A DNA stretch of 44,592 nt from Phycisphaerales bacterium (GTDB taxonomy: Bacteria; Planctomycetota; Phycisphaerae; Phycisphaerales; JAGLTS01): the NCBI GenBank assembly GCA_023135165.1, contig JAGLTS010000076.1, forward strand, positions 1 through 44,592, given 5' to 3'. Both the position numbers and the translations under genes were made by a program. Below are positions 27,949-36,072 of the stretch, piece after piece. Below the pieces are notes generated by a model, which saw only the letters and a list, made by a program, of their open reading frames with translations, searched no databases and was not told where the DNA came from. The number at the start of each line of letters is the position of its first letter. The stretch's first letter is position 1.

Positions 27949-28209
27949 ATGCGAACCACACGAATCGAGATCCAAGGACGCGAAGGCCACTACGCCACGA
28001 TCAGCAGGCTCTACGAGCCGAGGCCTTGCCGGTTCATCCGGGTTGACATTCTCTGCCCGGGCCTTGACCGCACGCACCGGGTCAGCGCCGATGACCGCGA
28101 CGACCAATGGTCGATGGCCGAATGCCTGCAAGAGACGCTCGACGGCTACCGCGGCACGAACGGCGACATCGACGAGTACTTCCGCACACTGCAGACATTC
28201 GCCGATTGA
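27949..28209 (+). CDS. Hypothetical small phage-type protein
   Basis: 86 residues, with an AAAGGA ribosome site 7-8 bases before the ATG. No known domain. It is acidic at the C-terminus (RGTNGDIDEYFRTLQTF). It is the first of four small + strand genes and divergent from the terminase pair. The 149-base gap between them must hold both promoters and contains two GGGGGATG and two TGCCCAC direct repeats. Confidence 0.6.
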   Translation: MRTTRIEIQGREGHYATISRLYEPRPCRFIRVDILCPGLDRTHRVSADDRDDQWSMAECLQETLDGYRGTNGDIDEYFRTLQTFAD

Positions 28210-28251
28210 CCGGACCATCACCAACCCCGCTTCCCGAAAGGACGCAACGCG

Positions 28252-28524
28252 ATGACGAACACCATCAAGCACCACGAGAAAGGACATCCCATGAACGCCA
28301 ACGACGCCAGGAAACTCCGCCGCGAGAACCACAAACTGCTCGATCTGCTCCGCAGCGAACTCGAGGAAGCGGACCACGCGGAAAGATGCGGGTTTGACGG
28401 CCAAGCCCAGCCGCGTCTGATTGCCAGCCAGAAGCTTCGGCTGCGGCTGGTAAGCATCGTTGCCGAGTTCGCCGACTGCCCGACCGACGAGGTTGAGGCC
28501 GCCATCACAGACCACGCTTCCTGA
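28252..28524 (+). CDS. Hypothetical small helical protein with two candidate starts
   Basis: 90 residues from the ATG at 28252, or 77 from the ATG at 28291. Each start has its own AAAGGA a few bases upstream, in the same frame. The protein is charged and helical (RKLRRENHKLLDLLRSELEE, likely coiled coil). No family is recognised. The short N-terminal extension may be a leader peptide, or two forms may be made. Confidence 0.6.
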   Translation: MTNTIKHHEKGHPMNANDARKLRRENHKLLDLLRSELEEADHAERCGFDGQAQPRLIASQKLRLRLVSIVAEFADCPTDEVEAAITDHAS

Positions 28525-28536
28525 AAGGAGCATGCA

Positions 28537-29169
28537 ATGAAGAAGGCAGACATCAGAATCGGAAACACCTACCGCGCCAAGGTGAGCGACAAGATCACCG
28601 TCATCCGCATCGATGCAAAGATCCCGATTTCTGGGGGCGGCGGGTGGAACGCAACGAACCTGGCCACGAAGAAGAAGGTCCGCATCAAGAGCGCGCAGCG
28701 CTTGCGCAGCGAGGTCAAGAAGCGAGACGTAAGCAAACCGCTCAGCGACAAGCAGGCAGAGAAGAAGAGACGAGAGGCGATCAAAGAGATCGATCAGCGA
28801 CTGGACGAACAGACGACGGCCACGGGGGGTCCTACGTCGCCGCGACGCGGCAAGAAGAAGAGCAAGGCGGCGTCTGGTACGACCAAGCCCCAGGCCGCGA
28901 CACGCGCCAAACGTGGCGACGACGCGAAGACGCCCAAGCGACGAGGCGTTCTCGACATCGCAGCTGAGATCCTCGCCAAGGCGAAGAAGCCGATGGGTTG
29001 CAAGCAGATCGTCGAGCATGCGCTTAAGGCCGGCCTCTGGAAGACCACCGGCAAGACGCCGCACGCCACGCTCTACGCCGCCATCATCCGCGAGATCGCC
29101 AAGAAGGGCGACGACGCCCGCTTCGAGAAGGTCGATCGCGGCCAGTTCCAGGCACGGAAGGGAGCGTGA
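28537..29169 (+). CDS. Basic protein with C-terminal HARE-HTH winged helix
   Basis: 210 residues, with a GAAAGGAG ribosome site before the ATG. The N-terminal 50 residues form a small beta unit (IGNTYRAKVSDKITVIRI). A long Lys/Arg/Ala-rich linker (about 55-135) follows, probably disordered and DNA-binding. Residues about 137-207 match the HARE-HTH family: LDIAAEILAKAKKPMGCKQI, then LWKTTGKTPHATLYAAI and a RFEKVDRGQFQ end. HARE domains occur with restriction and base-modification enzymes and are thought to read DNA. Here the ParB-methyltransferase gene is convergent close by. Confidence 0.75.
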   Translation: MKKADIRIGNTYRAKVSDKITVIRIDAKIPISGGGGWNATNLATKKKVRIKSAQRLRSEVKKRDVSKPLSDKQAEKKRREAIKEIDQRLDEQTTATGGPTSPRRGKKKSKAASGTTKPQAATRAKRGDDAKTPKRRGVLDIAAEILAKAKKPMGCKQIVEHALKAGLWKTTGKTPHATLYAAIIREIAKKGDDARFEKVDRGQFQARKGA

Positions 29170-29172
29170 CCG

Positions 29173-29517
29173 ATGGCGACGCCCAACGACCGCATCGATA
29201 CATTCACCGTCGCCGCCGACCACCTCGTCCGCAACGTCGTCCCTGCCCGGGGCAAGCCCTACGAGCATCGCTGCACGCGTGACTCGTTCCGCGAGGTGCT
29301 GTGGGCAGGAGAAGACCTCGCCTGCGGTGGATTCACGCTCGAGGAACTCGCGGCGCACACGAAGCTTCCATCCACGCAGGTCGCCGTTGCACTCGCCTTC
29401 CTGAAGGAACGCGGCTGCATCGAAACGCGCTACAGACGTAACTACCCAGCCGATCGCGCCTTCTATGAGGATGGCATGATCGAGTTCTGGGCGCTCGCTG
29501 AGAAGTGCGCCGAGTAG
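29173..29517 (+). CDS. Small protein with probable winged-helix core
   Basis: 114 residues, starting 3 bases after the HARE gene with GGGAGCG upstream, so co-translated. The centre (FTLEELAAHTKLPSTQVAVA, then LKERGCIETRYRRNYPA) reads like a helix-turn-helix with a beta wing. No exact family is recognised. Last of the four-gene + strand set; its end is 5 bases from the stop of the convergent methyltransferase gene. Confidence 0.6.
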   Translation: MATPNDRIDTFTVAADHLVRNVVPARGKPYEHRCTRDSFREVLWAGEDLACGGFTLEELAAHTKLPSTQVAVALAFLKERGCIETRYRRNYPADRAFYEDGMIEFWALAEKCAE

Positions 29518-29522
29518 CCGCG

Positions 29523-30899
29523 TCATTCCGATTCCCCCTGCATCGCCTCGACTGCTGTCGAGGCTTTCTCTTCGGCGTCAGCGTTTGCCACCTGCGGAAT
29601 CCGCTCAGCCTTCCGACCAGTGAACTGCTCGTAGCGCTGGACGATCACATCGCAATACGCCGGGTCGATTTCCATCAGGAATGCATGCCGATCCGTCTGC
29701 TCGCAGGCGATCAGCGTCGAGCCTGATCCGCCGAACAGATCGAGCACGTTCTCACCTGGCCGTGACGAGTACTGGATCGCACGCACCGCCAGCTCAACGG
29801 GCTTCTCGGTGAGATGCACCATCGACTGCGGGTTGACCTTCTTGATGTGCCAAAGATCGGTGGCGTTGTTGGGGCCGTGGAACTTGTGTCCAGCCCCCTC
29901 ACGCCAGCCGTAGAAGCAGATCTCGAACGCGCCCATGAAGTCCTTGCGCGTCAGCACTGGATGCTGCTTGTCCCAGACGATGCCCTGGCTGAAGTACAGC
30001 CCGCTCGATGCCAGCGGCGCTGGGTAGTTGCCGAGGTTCGCGTAACCGCCCCAGATGTAGAACGACCCCCCCGGCTTGAGCACGCGGGCGATGGTGCCGA
30101 ACCATGCCAGCAACATCTCGTCGAATGTCTCGTCGGTGACGAAGTCGTTGATGAGTGGCCGATCCTTGGCCCGCATCTTCCGATGCGTCGCCTTGGCCTT
30201 CTCCGGGTGTCGCGCGAGGTCGAACTTCTGGTGATGCTTCTTCTCGGGCGCAGCGAATGACGAGTTGCCGGCGGCGATCGCGTTGTTGCTGCGCGGCTCG
30301 CAGCGGACATTATATGGCGGATCGCAGTTCGCCAGATCGATGACGACACCTGCGAGCAGACGATCCACATCTTCGGCGCTGCCGGAATCGCCACACAGCA
30401 GACGGTGGTCGCCCAACACCCACAAATCACCGGGCTGCGTGACCGGATCATCCGGCGGCTCAGGAACATCGTCCGGATCGGTCAGGCCTTCCGTGACGCC
30501 GGCATCGCCGGACAGCAGATGGGCGAGTTCATCCTCGTCGAAGCCGAGCAGACCAAGGTCGATGTCGAGCCCACGTAGCTCAGCAAGCTCGATCGGCAGC
30601 AGTTCCATGTCCCATGTCGCCAGCTCGCCGGTCTTGTTGTCGGTGATGCGGAAGGCGCGGATCTGCTCCGGCGTCAGGTCCGTGGCGACATGCACCGGCA
30701 CCTTCGAGAGCCCAAGATGCTGCGCGGCCTTGAACCTCGTGTGGCCACAGACGATCACGCCGTCGGCATCGACCACGATCGGCTGGCGGAAGCCGAACTC
30801 GCGGATCGATGCGGCGACGGCCTCCACGGCGTCATCGTTCTGGCGCGGGTTGCGTTCGTAGGGCTCGATGTCGGTGAGGGGTCTACTCTCGATCTTCAT
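29523..30899 (-). CDS. ParB-domain / DNA adenine methyltransferase fusion
   Basis: 458 residues, with GGAGGA before the ATG. The ParB-like nuclease/NTPase fold (about 5-95) has YERNPRQ, the motif VIVCGHTRFKAAQHLG and ITDNKTGE. The methyltransferase has DPPY (about 193-196) before the SAM loop LDLFGGSGST (about 386-395), the beta-class order used for adenine-N6 or cytosine-N4. A TEKP stretch before the SAM loop is usual for the class. Such fusions are common in phages and integrated elements and may protect the element from restriction or mark its DNA. No partner restriction gene is adjacent. It may be controlled by the repeat-rich region upstream. Confidence 0.93.
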   Translation of the reverse strand: MKIESRPLTDIEPYERNPRQNDDAVEAVAASIREFGFRQPIVVDADGVIVCGHTRFKAAQHLGLSKVPVHVATDLTPEQIRAFRITDNKTGELATWDMELLPIELAELRGLDIDLGLLGFDEDELAHLLSGDAGVTEGLTDPDDVPEPPDDPVTQPGDLWVLGDHRLLCGDSGSAEDVDRLLAGVVIDLANCDPPYNVRCEPRSNNAIAAGNSSFAAPEKKHHQKFDLARHPEKAKATHRKMRAKDRPLINDFVTDETFDEMLLAWFGTIARVLKPGGSFYIWGGYANLGNYPAPLASSGLYFSQGIVWDKQHPVLTRKDFMGAFEICFYGWREGAGHKFHGPNNATDLWHIKKVNPQSMVHLTEKPVELAVRAIQYSSRPGENVLDLFGGSGSTLIACEQTDRHAFLMEIDPAYCDVIVQRYEQFTGRKAERIPQVANADAEEKASTAVEAMQGESE

Positions 30900-31411
30900 G
30901 CGTTCGTCCTCCGTGACAGATGGTGGTGATCAAAGCGGCCCGGTCGCCACGTCCCCCCGGACTCGGCCCACGTTCGCCCGTGTGGTGACGGGGTCGGAAG
31001 GTGGCGTGTGGATAGCCGACCGTTTGCCGGTCGCCACACGGGCCAGCGTCGTAGCCCAGGCGCGATCTCGACCGGACCGGACCGGACAGCGAAGGAAAGT
31101 CCGTCTGGAGTGGGTGCTGTTCCCGCAGGCGTAGAGAGCGATTCACTGCCAGGAAGTACCTATTTTCGACCGGAACCTGCACCTTGCCCAGTTGCCCACG
31201 CGCGGGTCGTCGGGTGACACATGACACAAGGTGACGCTTCTCCCGAGAGTTTTGCATGCGCGTGTGCGCGGGTGCGCACGCGTGTAGGACTCTCCGGTGG
31301 ATTTGTGTCATCTGTGTCACCCGGCGCGCAACCCACTTGAATGCAATCGCTTGAGGGGTGACACAACGCGCTTTCGTTGTGTCACCAAGCGTCACCCGGA
31401 CCGCAGTTATG
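30900..31411. other. Intergenic repeat-rich region between primase and methyltransferase genes
   Basis: No gene is supported in these 512 bases. The right half (31213-31417) carries the TGTCAC/GTGACA repeats and the 12-6-12 palindrome listed separately. A GC hairpin (GTGCGC-GGGT-GCGCAC) lies near 31265-31280. The left half has two GGTCGCCAC copies (near 30949 and 31028). Possible replication origin or methyltransferase control region. Confidence 0.5.
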
Positions 31412-31417
31412 TCACCC
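31213..31417. repeat. Cluster of about nine TGTCACC/GGTGACA repeats (iteron-like)
   Basis: Copies in both orientations: GGTGACAC 31213, ATGACAC 31221, GGTGACGC 31230, TGTGTCAT 31304, TGTGTCACC 31313, GGTGACACA 31357, TGTGTCACC 31378, GCGTCACCC 31389, ATGTCACCC 31409 (the last overlaps the primase stop). Dense short repeats beside a primase-helicase gene are typical of phage/plasmid origins. Control of the methyltransferase is the alternative. Confidence 0.6.
31357..31386. repeat. Perfect 12-6-12 inverted repeat
   Basis: GGTGACACAACG, a CGCTTT loop, and CGTTGTGTCACC. It lies 25 bases after the primase stop, within the repeat cluster. No T-run follows on either strand, so a protein-binding palindrome is more likely than a terminator. 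Confidence 0.8.
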
Positions 31418-33727
31418 GCCTGCATCGGGATGACCTCCTTGCAGCAGTCCGAGACCGACCCAGCCACGCTGGTGCTTGGTCCGCTCCTCGCCGACGCCTC
31501 GCTCGATGAGCCGCTGACCAAGCTTCCGCTTGCTCATCGCATACTCACCGGAGTCGCGACACCACGCCTCGTAGGCGGCGTACAGATCGCTCTTGCCGAT
31601 CCTCGCCCGCATCTCGACGATGCAGCACTCATCGAGGAAGGCACCGAGGCGATCGCTTTCGCTTCGGTATGCCTCCGTCGCACTGGCCACGGCGCCTGGC
31701 AGTCCCAGACCGTCGCACTGCCACTCAAGGCAGCCGCGCACCGCCCAGGCGAGGATGCCGTCGCGCTCACGCCGCAGCTTCTCAGTGAGGTGTGGGTCCT
31801 TCTCCTCATCAGGGATCTTCACATTGAACGGAATCAGATGAATGCGACGCCAGATCCCGTCATCCGTGCCCCTGATCGCCGGCTTGTGGTTGCCGTAGAT
31901 CCACAGCTTGTGCGTTGGGTCGAACTCGATCGGCTCCCGGTACAGGTGCCGGGCGACGATGCGGTCCGCACCGGTGAGATCCTTCACCCGGGCCTCGCCC
32001 ATCCGCTGGTTGTCATCCAGCTCGGCGGTCACGGCAAGGCGAACGCTGCGGAGCCGGGCCATGTCGGGCGTCGCACCTCCGGGCGACGACCGGTCCTGCT
32101 TCATGATCATCTCGGTCGGCGCCTTCTGGGCGTACTCGCCGAGGACGGACAGCAGAGTCTGGATGAAGACCGACTTGCCGTTTTGCCCGGTGCCATGGAG
32201 GAAGAAGAGGCACTGCTCGCTGACGTCGCCGGTCAGCGAGTAGCCGACCGCACGCTGGATGTACGCCATGAGTTGCTCGTCGCCGTCGAAGATACGGTCA
32301 AGGAACTCCTGCCAGAGGATGCAGTCAGCGTCCAGATCAAGCGACGCCGGCGCGATCTTCGTGAGGCCATCACTGCGGCGGTGGGCATGCAGTTGTCCGG
32401 TCGTCAGATCGATCGTCCCATTGCGAACGTTGAGCAGCATCGGGTTGGCGTCGATCTGCGCGATCGAGACCTTCACGTCCGGCTCTGACTCCGCCATCTT
32501 CAGCGTGTCGCGCACGCCGTGCACACGTGCGGCCGAGAGATACTGCTTGCGGTATACCTTCTCGATGGCCTCAAGCTCGTCGTCGGTCTTCCCAGCGTCT
32601 CGGGCCTCGTCGATGGCGCGCTCCATCTCCTTGAGGATGAGGCGCGCGGTCTTCTTGCTCAGCGCCTCCACCGCCGCCTGCGCATCGAGCGACCAGCGGC
32701 GGCCGGTCCAGACGAGCCACCTGTCGAGCTCGTAGCTGAACCGCACATCGCACCCATGGTGATCGATGAATCGCTCACCGTTGCCGATGCCATCCAGGCG
32801 GCGGAACTTCGGGACCGCCTCGGGCGTGTGACCGTTGACCGTCGGCCCAACCGGGGAGGCTGCGCCTACTCCAGCTTCGTATCCGCTGTCGAACGTTGTC
32901 CGGGTCTGTTCCGGCTCTTCTGCCTCGAGACCGCACAGCCGAGCTCCGAGCATGCACAGGCGCGAAGCCTCGGCGCGTTCGACACACTTTGTGGCAATCT
33001 CGAAAGCTGCCTTATTGAGCGCATCGTTGCGACCAGGTTCTCGCACGAAACCGCGAAGGAAGTGCAGCGTGGCCGTGGTGAGCTTGACGTCGGGAACCTT
33101 GGGCAGAGCGCGGACGATGCACGAATCGAACGTGCCACTCACAAAGGCGTCACCACCATGGTCGTTTGGCTCGTTGGGGAGCCACGTCTGGGTGTTCTTG
33201 GTCGTCTTGGGGAAGATCTCGGGTTCGCCCTGGCGATTGAAACCCCATGATCGAGCCCATGCAACGAATGCCTGCGCATCCATCGGTTCGGTGAGCCGAA
33301 AGAAGCAGTGGAGCCCCTTGCCACCCTTGGAGCTGAAGATGATCGGCTCAGCGCCGAGGAATCGACTGATGGCAGCGGAGAGATCGACCGTGCCGCCATC
33401 TCCTGTGTGGTCGTCGAGATCGATGCAGAACACGAGGACACGCCCGTTACGATGAGGAACAAGCCCAAGACGTACAGCCCTGCTGATGCGGTACGGCTTG
33501 CCCTTCTTCGTTTCCGACTGGAACGTCTCTCTTGGGAGCATGCCGTCTCGATACGCTGCGATGGCACGCTGGGCGTCTTCCTTGCCCATCACCCAGCCCG
33601 GCGAGAGAGTCCCGCTGCTCTTCGGGTAGAGCAGCGCCACGCGATCTGGCTCACAGTTGGGCCGCAGCCAATCGAGTAGCGCTACGCGATCCACGGCGGC
33701 AGGTGATGACACATCGAGCGTGCTCAC
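31412..33727 (-). CDS. Phage/plasmid primase-helicase (AEP primase plus D5-type SF3 helicase)
   Basis: 771 residues. The N-terminal primase-polymerase-like domain has VFCIDLDDH (acidic pair about 103-106) and SSKGGKGLHCFF (about 132-143). The middle is the D5_N region. The SF3 helicase shows Walker A HGTGQNGKS (about 511-519), the motif B acidic stretch AVTAELDDN, and sensor-type YGNHKPAIRGTDDGIWRR, all usual for the P4/D5 family. The C-terminus is a winged-helix-like tail. It would start replication of the element at its own origin; the repeat cluster just downstream is a candidate. Its ATG overlaps the stop of the upstream small gene (33724-33727). Confidence 0.92.
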   Translation of the reverse strand: MSTLDVSSPAAVDRVALLDWLRPNCEPDRVALLYPKSSGTLSPGWVMGKEDAQRAIAAYRDGMLPRETFQSETKKGKPYRISRAVRLGLVPHRNGRVLVFCIDLDDHTGDGGTVDLSAAISRFLGAEPIIFSSKGGKGLHCFFRLTEPMDAQAFVAWARSWGFNRQGEPEIFPKTTKNTQTWLPNEPNDHGGDAFVSGTFDSCIVRALPKVPDVKLTTATLHFLRGFVREPGRNDALNKAAFEIATKCVERAEASRLCMLGARLCGLEAEEPEQTRTTFDSGYEAGVGAASPVGPTVNGHTPEAVPKFRRLDGIGNGERFIDHHGCDVRFSYELDRWLVWTGRRWSLDAQAAVEALSKKTARLILKEMERAIDEARDAGKTDDELEAIEKVYRKQYLSAARVHGVRDTLKMAESEPDVKVSIAQIDANPMLLNVRNGTIDLTTGQLHAHRRSDGLTKIAPASLDLDADCILWQEFLDRIFDGDEQLMAYIQRAVGYSLTGDVSEQCLFFLHGTGQNGKSVFIQTLLSVLGEYAQKAPTEMIMKQDRSSPGGATPDMARLRSVRLAVTAELDDNQRMGEARVKDLTGADRIVARHLYREPIEFDPTHKLWIYGNHKPAIRGTDDGIWRRIHLIPFNVKIPDEEKDPHLTEKLRRERDGILAWAVRGCLEWQCDGLGLPGAVASATEAYRSESDRLGAFLDECCIVEMRARIGKSDLYAAYEAWCRDSGEYAMSKRKLGQRLIERGVGEERTKHQRGWVGLGLLQGGHPDAGG

Positions 33728-34047
33728 GCAGCCGCTCCCACAGAGGCGTGAGCTGTGCGCGAACGGGGAGCCGGCGCGGCAGCGACGCGGCGGACGGTGA
33801 ATCCATCAGCGCCGAACTCGCGGATCAGGTAGCCGGTGAAGATACGGCAGATGCTGCGCCCGACCTCGCTCGAGCCGTCGATGACGCACACCCGTGAGCT
33901 CTCGTCGATCGTGTAGCTCGCATCCATGCGGACACGCGATTCGCCGAAGAGGCTCTCGGCCGCGAGGATCGCCAAGTGCAGCGTCGCCTCGGCTTCCTCG
34001 ACGGGCACCGTCTCGTTGAAGATGTATCGATAGATGTCCGATCGCAT
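33724..34047 (-). CDS. Hypothetical protein ahead of the primase
   Basis: 107 residues, with a good AAGGAG site before the ATG at 34047. No family recognised. It is acidic in the first half (VPVEEAEATLHLAILAAESL) and ends in a flexible Ala/Arg-rich tail. The 4-base ATGA overlap with the primase gene and the strong ribosome site suggest a co-translated partner, for example a loader or regulator, but nothing in the sequence proves this. Confidence 0.6.
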   Translation of the reverse strand: MRSDIYRYIFNETVPVEEAEATLHLAILAAESLFGESRVRMDASYTIDESSRVCVIDGSSEVGRSICRIFTGYLIREFGADGFTVRRVAAAPAPRSRTAHASVGAAA

Positions 34048-34091
34048 CGGAGTCGCTCCTTGCTGTCGCGTGGCTTCGGGGGTGAATGGCC

Positions 34092-34715
34092 CTACTGATT
34101 ACATACGCCGTCGCCAGTCGAACCGTCAGCGCGATACTCCACATACTCGTCCAGCCCCAGCTCTGTGAACCGATCGCGGATCATTCGAATCCATTTAAAC
34201 ACGGTGGGCCTTGAGACGTCGAGGGCGCGGGCGGCATCCGCCGCTGATCCCCTTGCAAGCAGGGCGCAGAGTCGCTGCAACTCCGGCTTGAGCACGCTGA
34301 CCGCCCGCCGCAAATCCACCGACAGATCGATGCGATCAGAGACCGATGCCGCATCGTTCCAACGGCGATCGGCATCGTCGGTGAGCATCTCCCCAAGTGA
34401 GATGGGCGTGCCGTCCTCGTCGCGGGATACCTCTTCAAGTGATGCGCCGTTGCGCCGGTAGTCGCGGCACTCGCGTTTTCGGTGCCGGATGAGCGTCGCG
34501 ATCTTCCTGTTCACGATGCGGTTGTCGAAGGTGTTTCGGCTCCCACGAGTTTCGTCCCACGCGCCGGTCGCTTCGAGCACCGCGATCGTGAACTCCTGCA
34601 TGAGGTCGTCGCGATCGCAACGGGTAAAGCCATAGTGCCCAATGAGCTGATGGCCCTTCACGGCGATCAATGTGCGGGTGTACTGACTGATCTCTGGTGT
34701 ATCATTGCTGTTCAC
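34092..34715 (-). CDS. Sigma-70 family (ECF-like) sigma factor
   Basis: 207 residues from a GTG start at 34715; GAGGAG sits 8 bases upstream. Region 2 is visible as DRDDLMQEFTIAVLEATGAW, then RNTFDNRIVNRKIATLIR and basic RKRECRDYRR. Region 4 is LKPELQRLCALLARGSAADA and ARALDVSRPTVFKWIRMIRD, a clear helix-turn-helix. It should direct RNA polymerase to promoters of this element or a subset of host genes. No anti-sigma gene is seen. Its ribosome site is buried in a GC hairpin and the leader holds larger repeats, so expression is probably controlled at the RNA level. Confidence 0.85.
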   Translation of the reverse strand: MNSNDTPEISQYTRTLIAVKGHQLIGHYGFTRCDRDDLMQEFTIAVLEATGAWDETRGSRNTFDNRIVNRKIATLIRHRKRECRDYRRNGASLEEVSRDEDGTPISLGEMLTDDADRRWNDAASVSDRIDLSVDLRRAVSVLKPELQRLCALLARGSAADAARALDVSRPTVFKWIRMIRDRFTELGLDEYVEYRADGSTGDGVCNQ

Positions 34716-34723
34716 CTGTTGAA

Positions 34724-34744
34724 CTCCTCGCAGCCGGCGAGGAG
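34724..34744 (-). promoter_or_regulatory. Hairpin that hides the sigma-factor ribosome site
   Basis: On the minus strand CTCCTCGC, a 5-base loop, and GCGAGGAG form a perfect 8-bp stem. The right arm contains the GAGGAG Shine-Dalgarno, 8 bases before the GTG. Folding would block translation. Confidence 0.65.
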
Positions 34745-34746
34745 CG

Positions 34747-34832
34747 CGTGGGTGCCGCCAAACATGGGCGCAGCGAAGCGGAGCCGTCGTGCAATGCCGG
34801 AGTTCTCGGCACCCACGACAGCTCCGCTTCGC
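34747..34832 (-). promoter_or_regulatory. Interleaved inverted repeats in the sigma-factor leader (pseudoknot order)
   Basis: Arm B (34773-34791) pairs with B' (34814-34832), 18 of 19 bases, leaving a 22-base loop. Arm A (34747-34757, CGTGGGTGCCG) pairs perfectly with A' (34807-34817), which lies in that loop and runs into B'. The order A-B-A'-B' cannot form a simple nested fold; it gives either a pseudoknot or two competing states. It sits upstream of the ribosome-site hairpin. Confidence 0.55.
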
Positions 34833-34881
34833 GGCCGCTTGTCATGCGGTTGTTCGTTGGGTCGTTGGTTTGGTAGTTCGA

Positions 34882-35262
34882 TCAGGCGGCGTCGACTTCG
34901 CTGTCCTCCGCTACCTGCATTGAGAACGGCAGGCCGTGCTTGACGACCAGAACCTCGATCAGGCCGTCGCCGATCCGATCGAGCTGGACGAGCAAGTCCT
35001 GGACCTGGCGTTTGAGGGCGAAGTCACCGATCTCGGCCTCGGGGCGAGGTCCGTTGTCTCCGCCGAACTTGATCTCGTAGACACGCCGCGGAGGGGGATT
35101 GAACACCGGATCGCCTGCACGGATGCGTAGGTTCTCGATCCGACCGAAATTCAGTTCCTGCATCATTTCCAGCAGGCGTGCGCGGCTTGATGACAATTGC
35201 CGCTTCGAGAGCGCCGGGGGCCTCTTGCGCCTGTCACCATGCGTTGATGTGAGAACAACCAT
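34882..35262 (-). CDS. Hypothetical protein upstream of the sigma factor
   Basis: 126 residues from the ATG at 35262, with AAGGAGC 7 bases upstream; the frame is open further but without a ribosome site. The N-terminus is basic (DRRKRPPALSKRQLSSSRAR), followed by a helical and beta part (LLEMMQELNFGRIENLRIRA ... YEIKFGGD). No family recognised. The end is acidic. It lies 166 bases before the sigma gene on the same strand, so both may share a transcript that contains the leader fold. Confidence 0.6.
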   Translation of the reverse strand: MVVLTSTHGDRRKRPPALSKRQLSSSRARLLEMMQELNFGRIENLRIRAGDPVFNPPPRRVYEIKFGGDNGPRPEAEIGDFALKRQVQDLLVQLDRIGDGLIEVLVVKHGLPFSMQVAEDSEVDAA

Positions 35263-35361
35263 ACAAAGCTCCTTGTGTTTGTCATTTGGATCACCGACAT
35301 GGCGATCCACACGAGGAGAGTGTTGTTGTTCCAGGCGGGTTTATCGGTGCGCAAACGGTCC

Positions 35362-36072
35362 CTAAACGGTTGCGGAGTTTCGGTCCGCGATGCGGAGTTT
35401 CTCAGCTCGCTGCCGACCGCTGTCGGTGAGCCAGCAACCGCCTCCGCGACCGGTCTTGCTGTCGATCAGTTTGCGTGTGTTGAGATCGGCCATGACGCTC
35501 TTCAGCGCGTTTGCGTCGGCGCTGCGTCCCAGCGCCTTGATGGCGATGGCCTCCGTCGAGTGGCGTGCATCCGAGTCAACGGCACCAAGTTCGATCATCG
35601 CGACAAGTACGAATCGTGCGCGATCGCTGAGTGGCTCCTCACGATCCGGAAGACCGAGCAACTCACTGAGCTGCTGTGCAAGCGGCTTCGCATTCGCCCT
35701 GGTCCGGCTCAGCGCCTGGGTCGTCATGCGGTAGACGAGGATAGGTCGGGACCGCGGGGGAAAGACACGGTCGCAACCGGAGCACTCGAACTCGTCCTCG
35801 TCTTGGATTGCCTTTCGCAATGCGTCTGCGGACATGAGATTCTGACAGCGCTCACATTCAACCATGTCCTCGGCGCGCACAACACCCTTCTGTGCGAGTA
35901 GCTCGAATACAGAGACAACCTGATTCTCATCGGCGCCGATGACACAGGAAAGGTCATTGGGCCGAAGGGGCGCAGGCGAGCAAATGCCCGAAAGCCGCTG
36001 ATCGAGTTGCTCCGCGATCCTGATCAGGTCCGGATGCTCACGCGCTATGGCTTCTAATTCGTGAAAGAACAT
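35362..36072 (-). CDS. Zinc-ribbon and winged-helix protein of unknown role
   Basis: 236 residues from the ATG at 36072; a TTG at 36132 would add 20 residues but gives a 95-base overlap with the upstream gene. The N-terminal helical part (FFHELEAIAREHPDLIRIAE) leads to a winged-helix-like unit. A four-cysteine knuckle follows, CERC (73, 76) and CSGC (97, 100), then a C-terminal winged helix (about 150-225) ending in GGGCWLTDSGRQRAEKL. It is probably a nucleic-acid binder. It overlaps the SAP-domain gene by 35 bases, so the two are likely a functional pair. Confidence 0.65.
   Translation of the reverse strand: MFFHELEAIAREHPDLIRIAEQLDQRLSGICSPAPLRPNDLSCVIGADENQVVSVFELLAQKGVVRAEDMVECERCQNLMSADALRKAIQDEDEFECSGCDRVFPPRSRPILVYRMTTQALSRTRANAKPLAQQLSELLGLPDREEPLSDRARFVLVAMIELGAVDSDARHSTEAIAIKALGRSADANALKSVMADLNTRKLIDSKTGRGGGCWLTDSGRQRAEKLRIADRNSATV

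Noticed and set aside
31358..32488. 376-residue + strand open frame
   Set aside because: Opposite strand of the primase-helicase; composition typical of an antisense shadow in GC-rich DNA.
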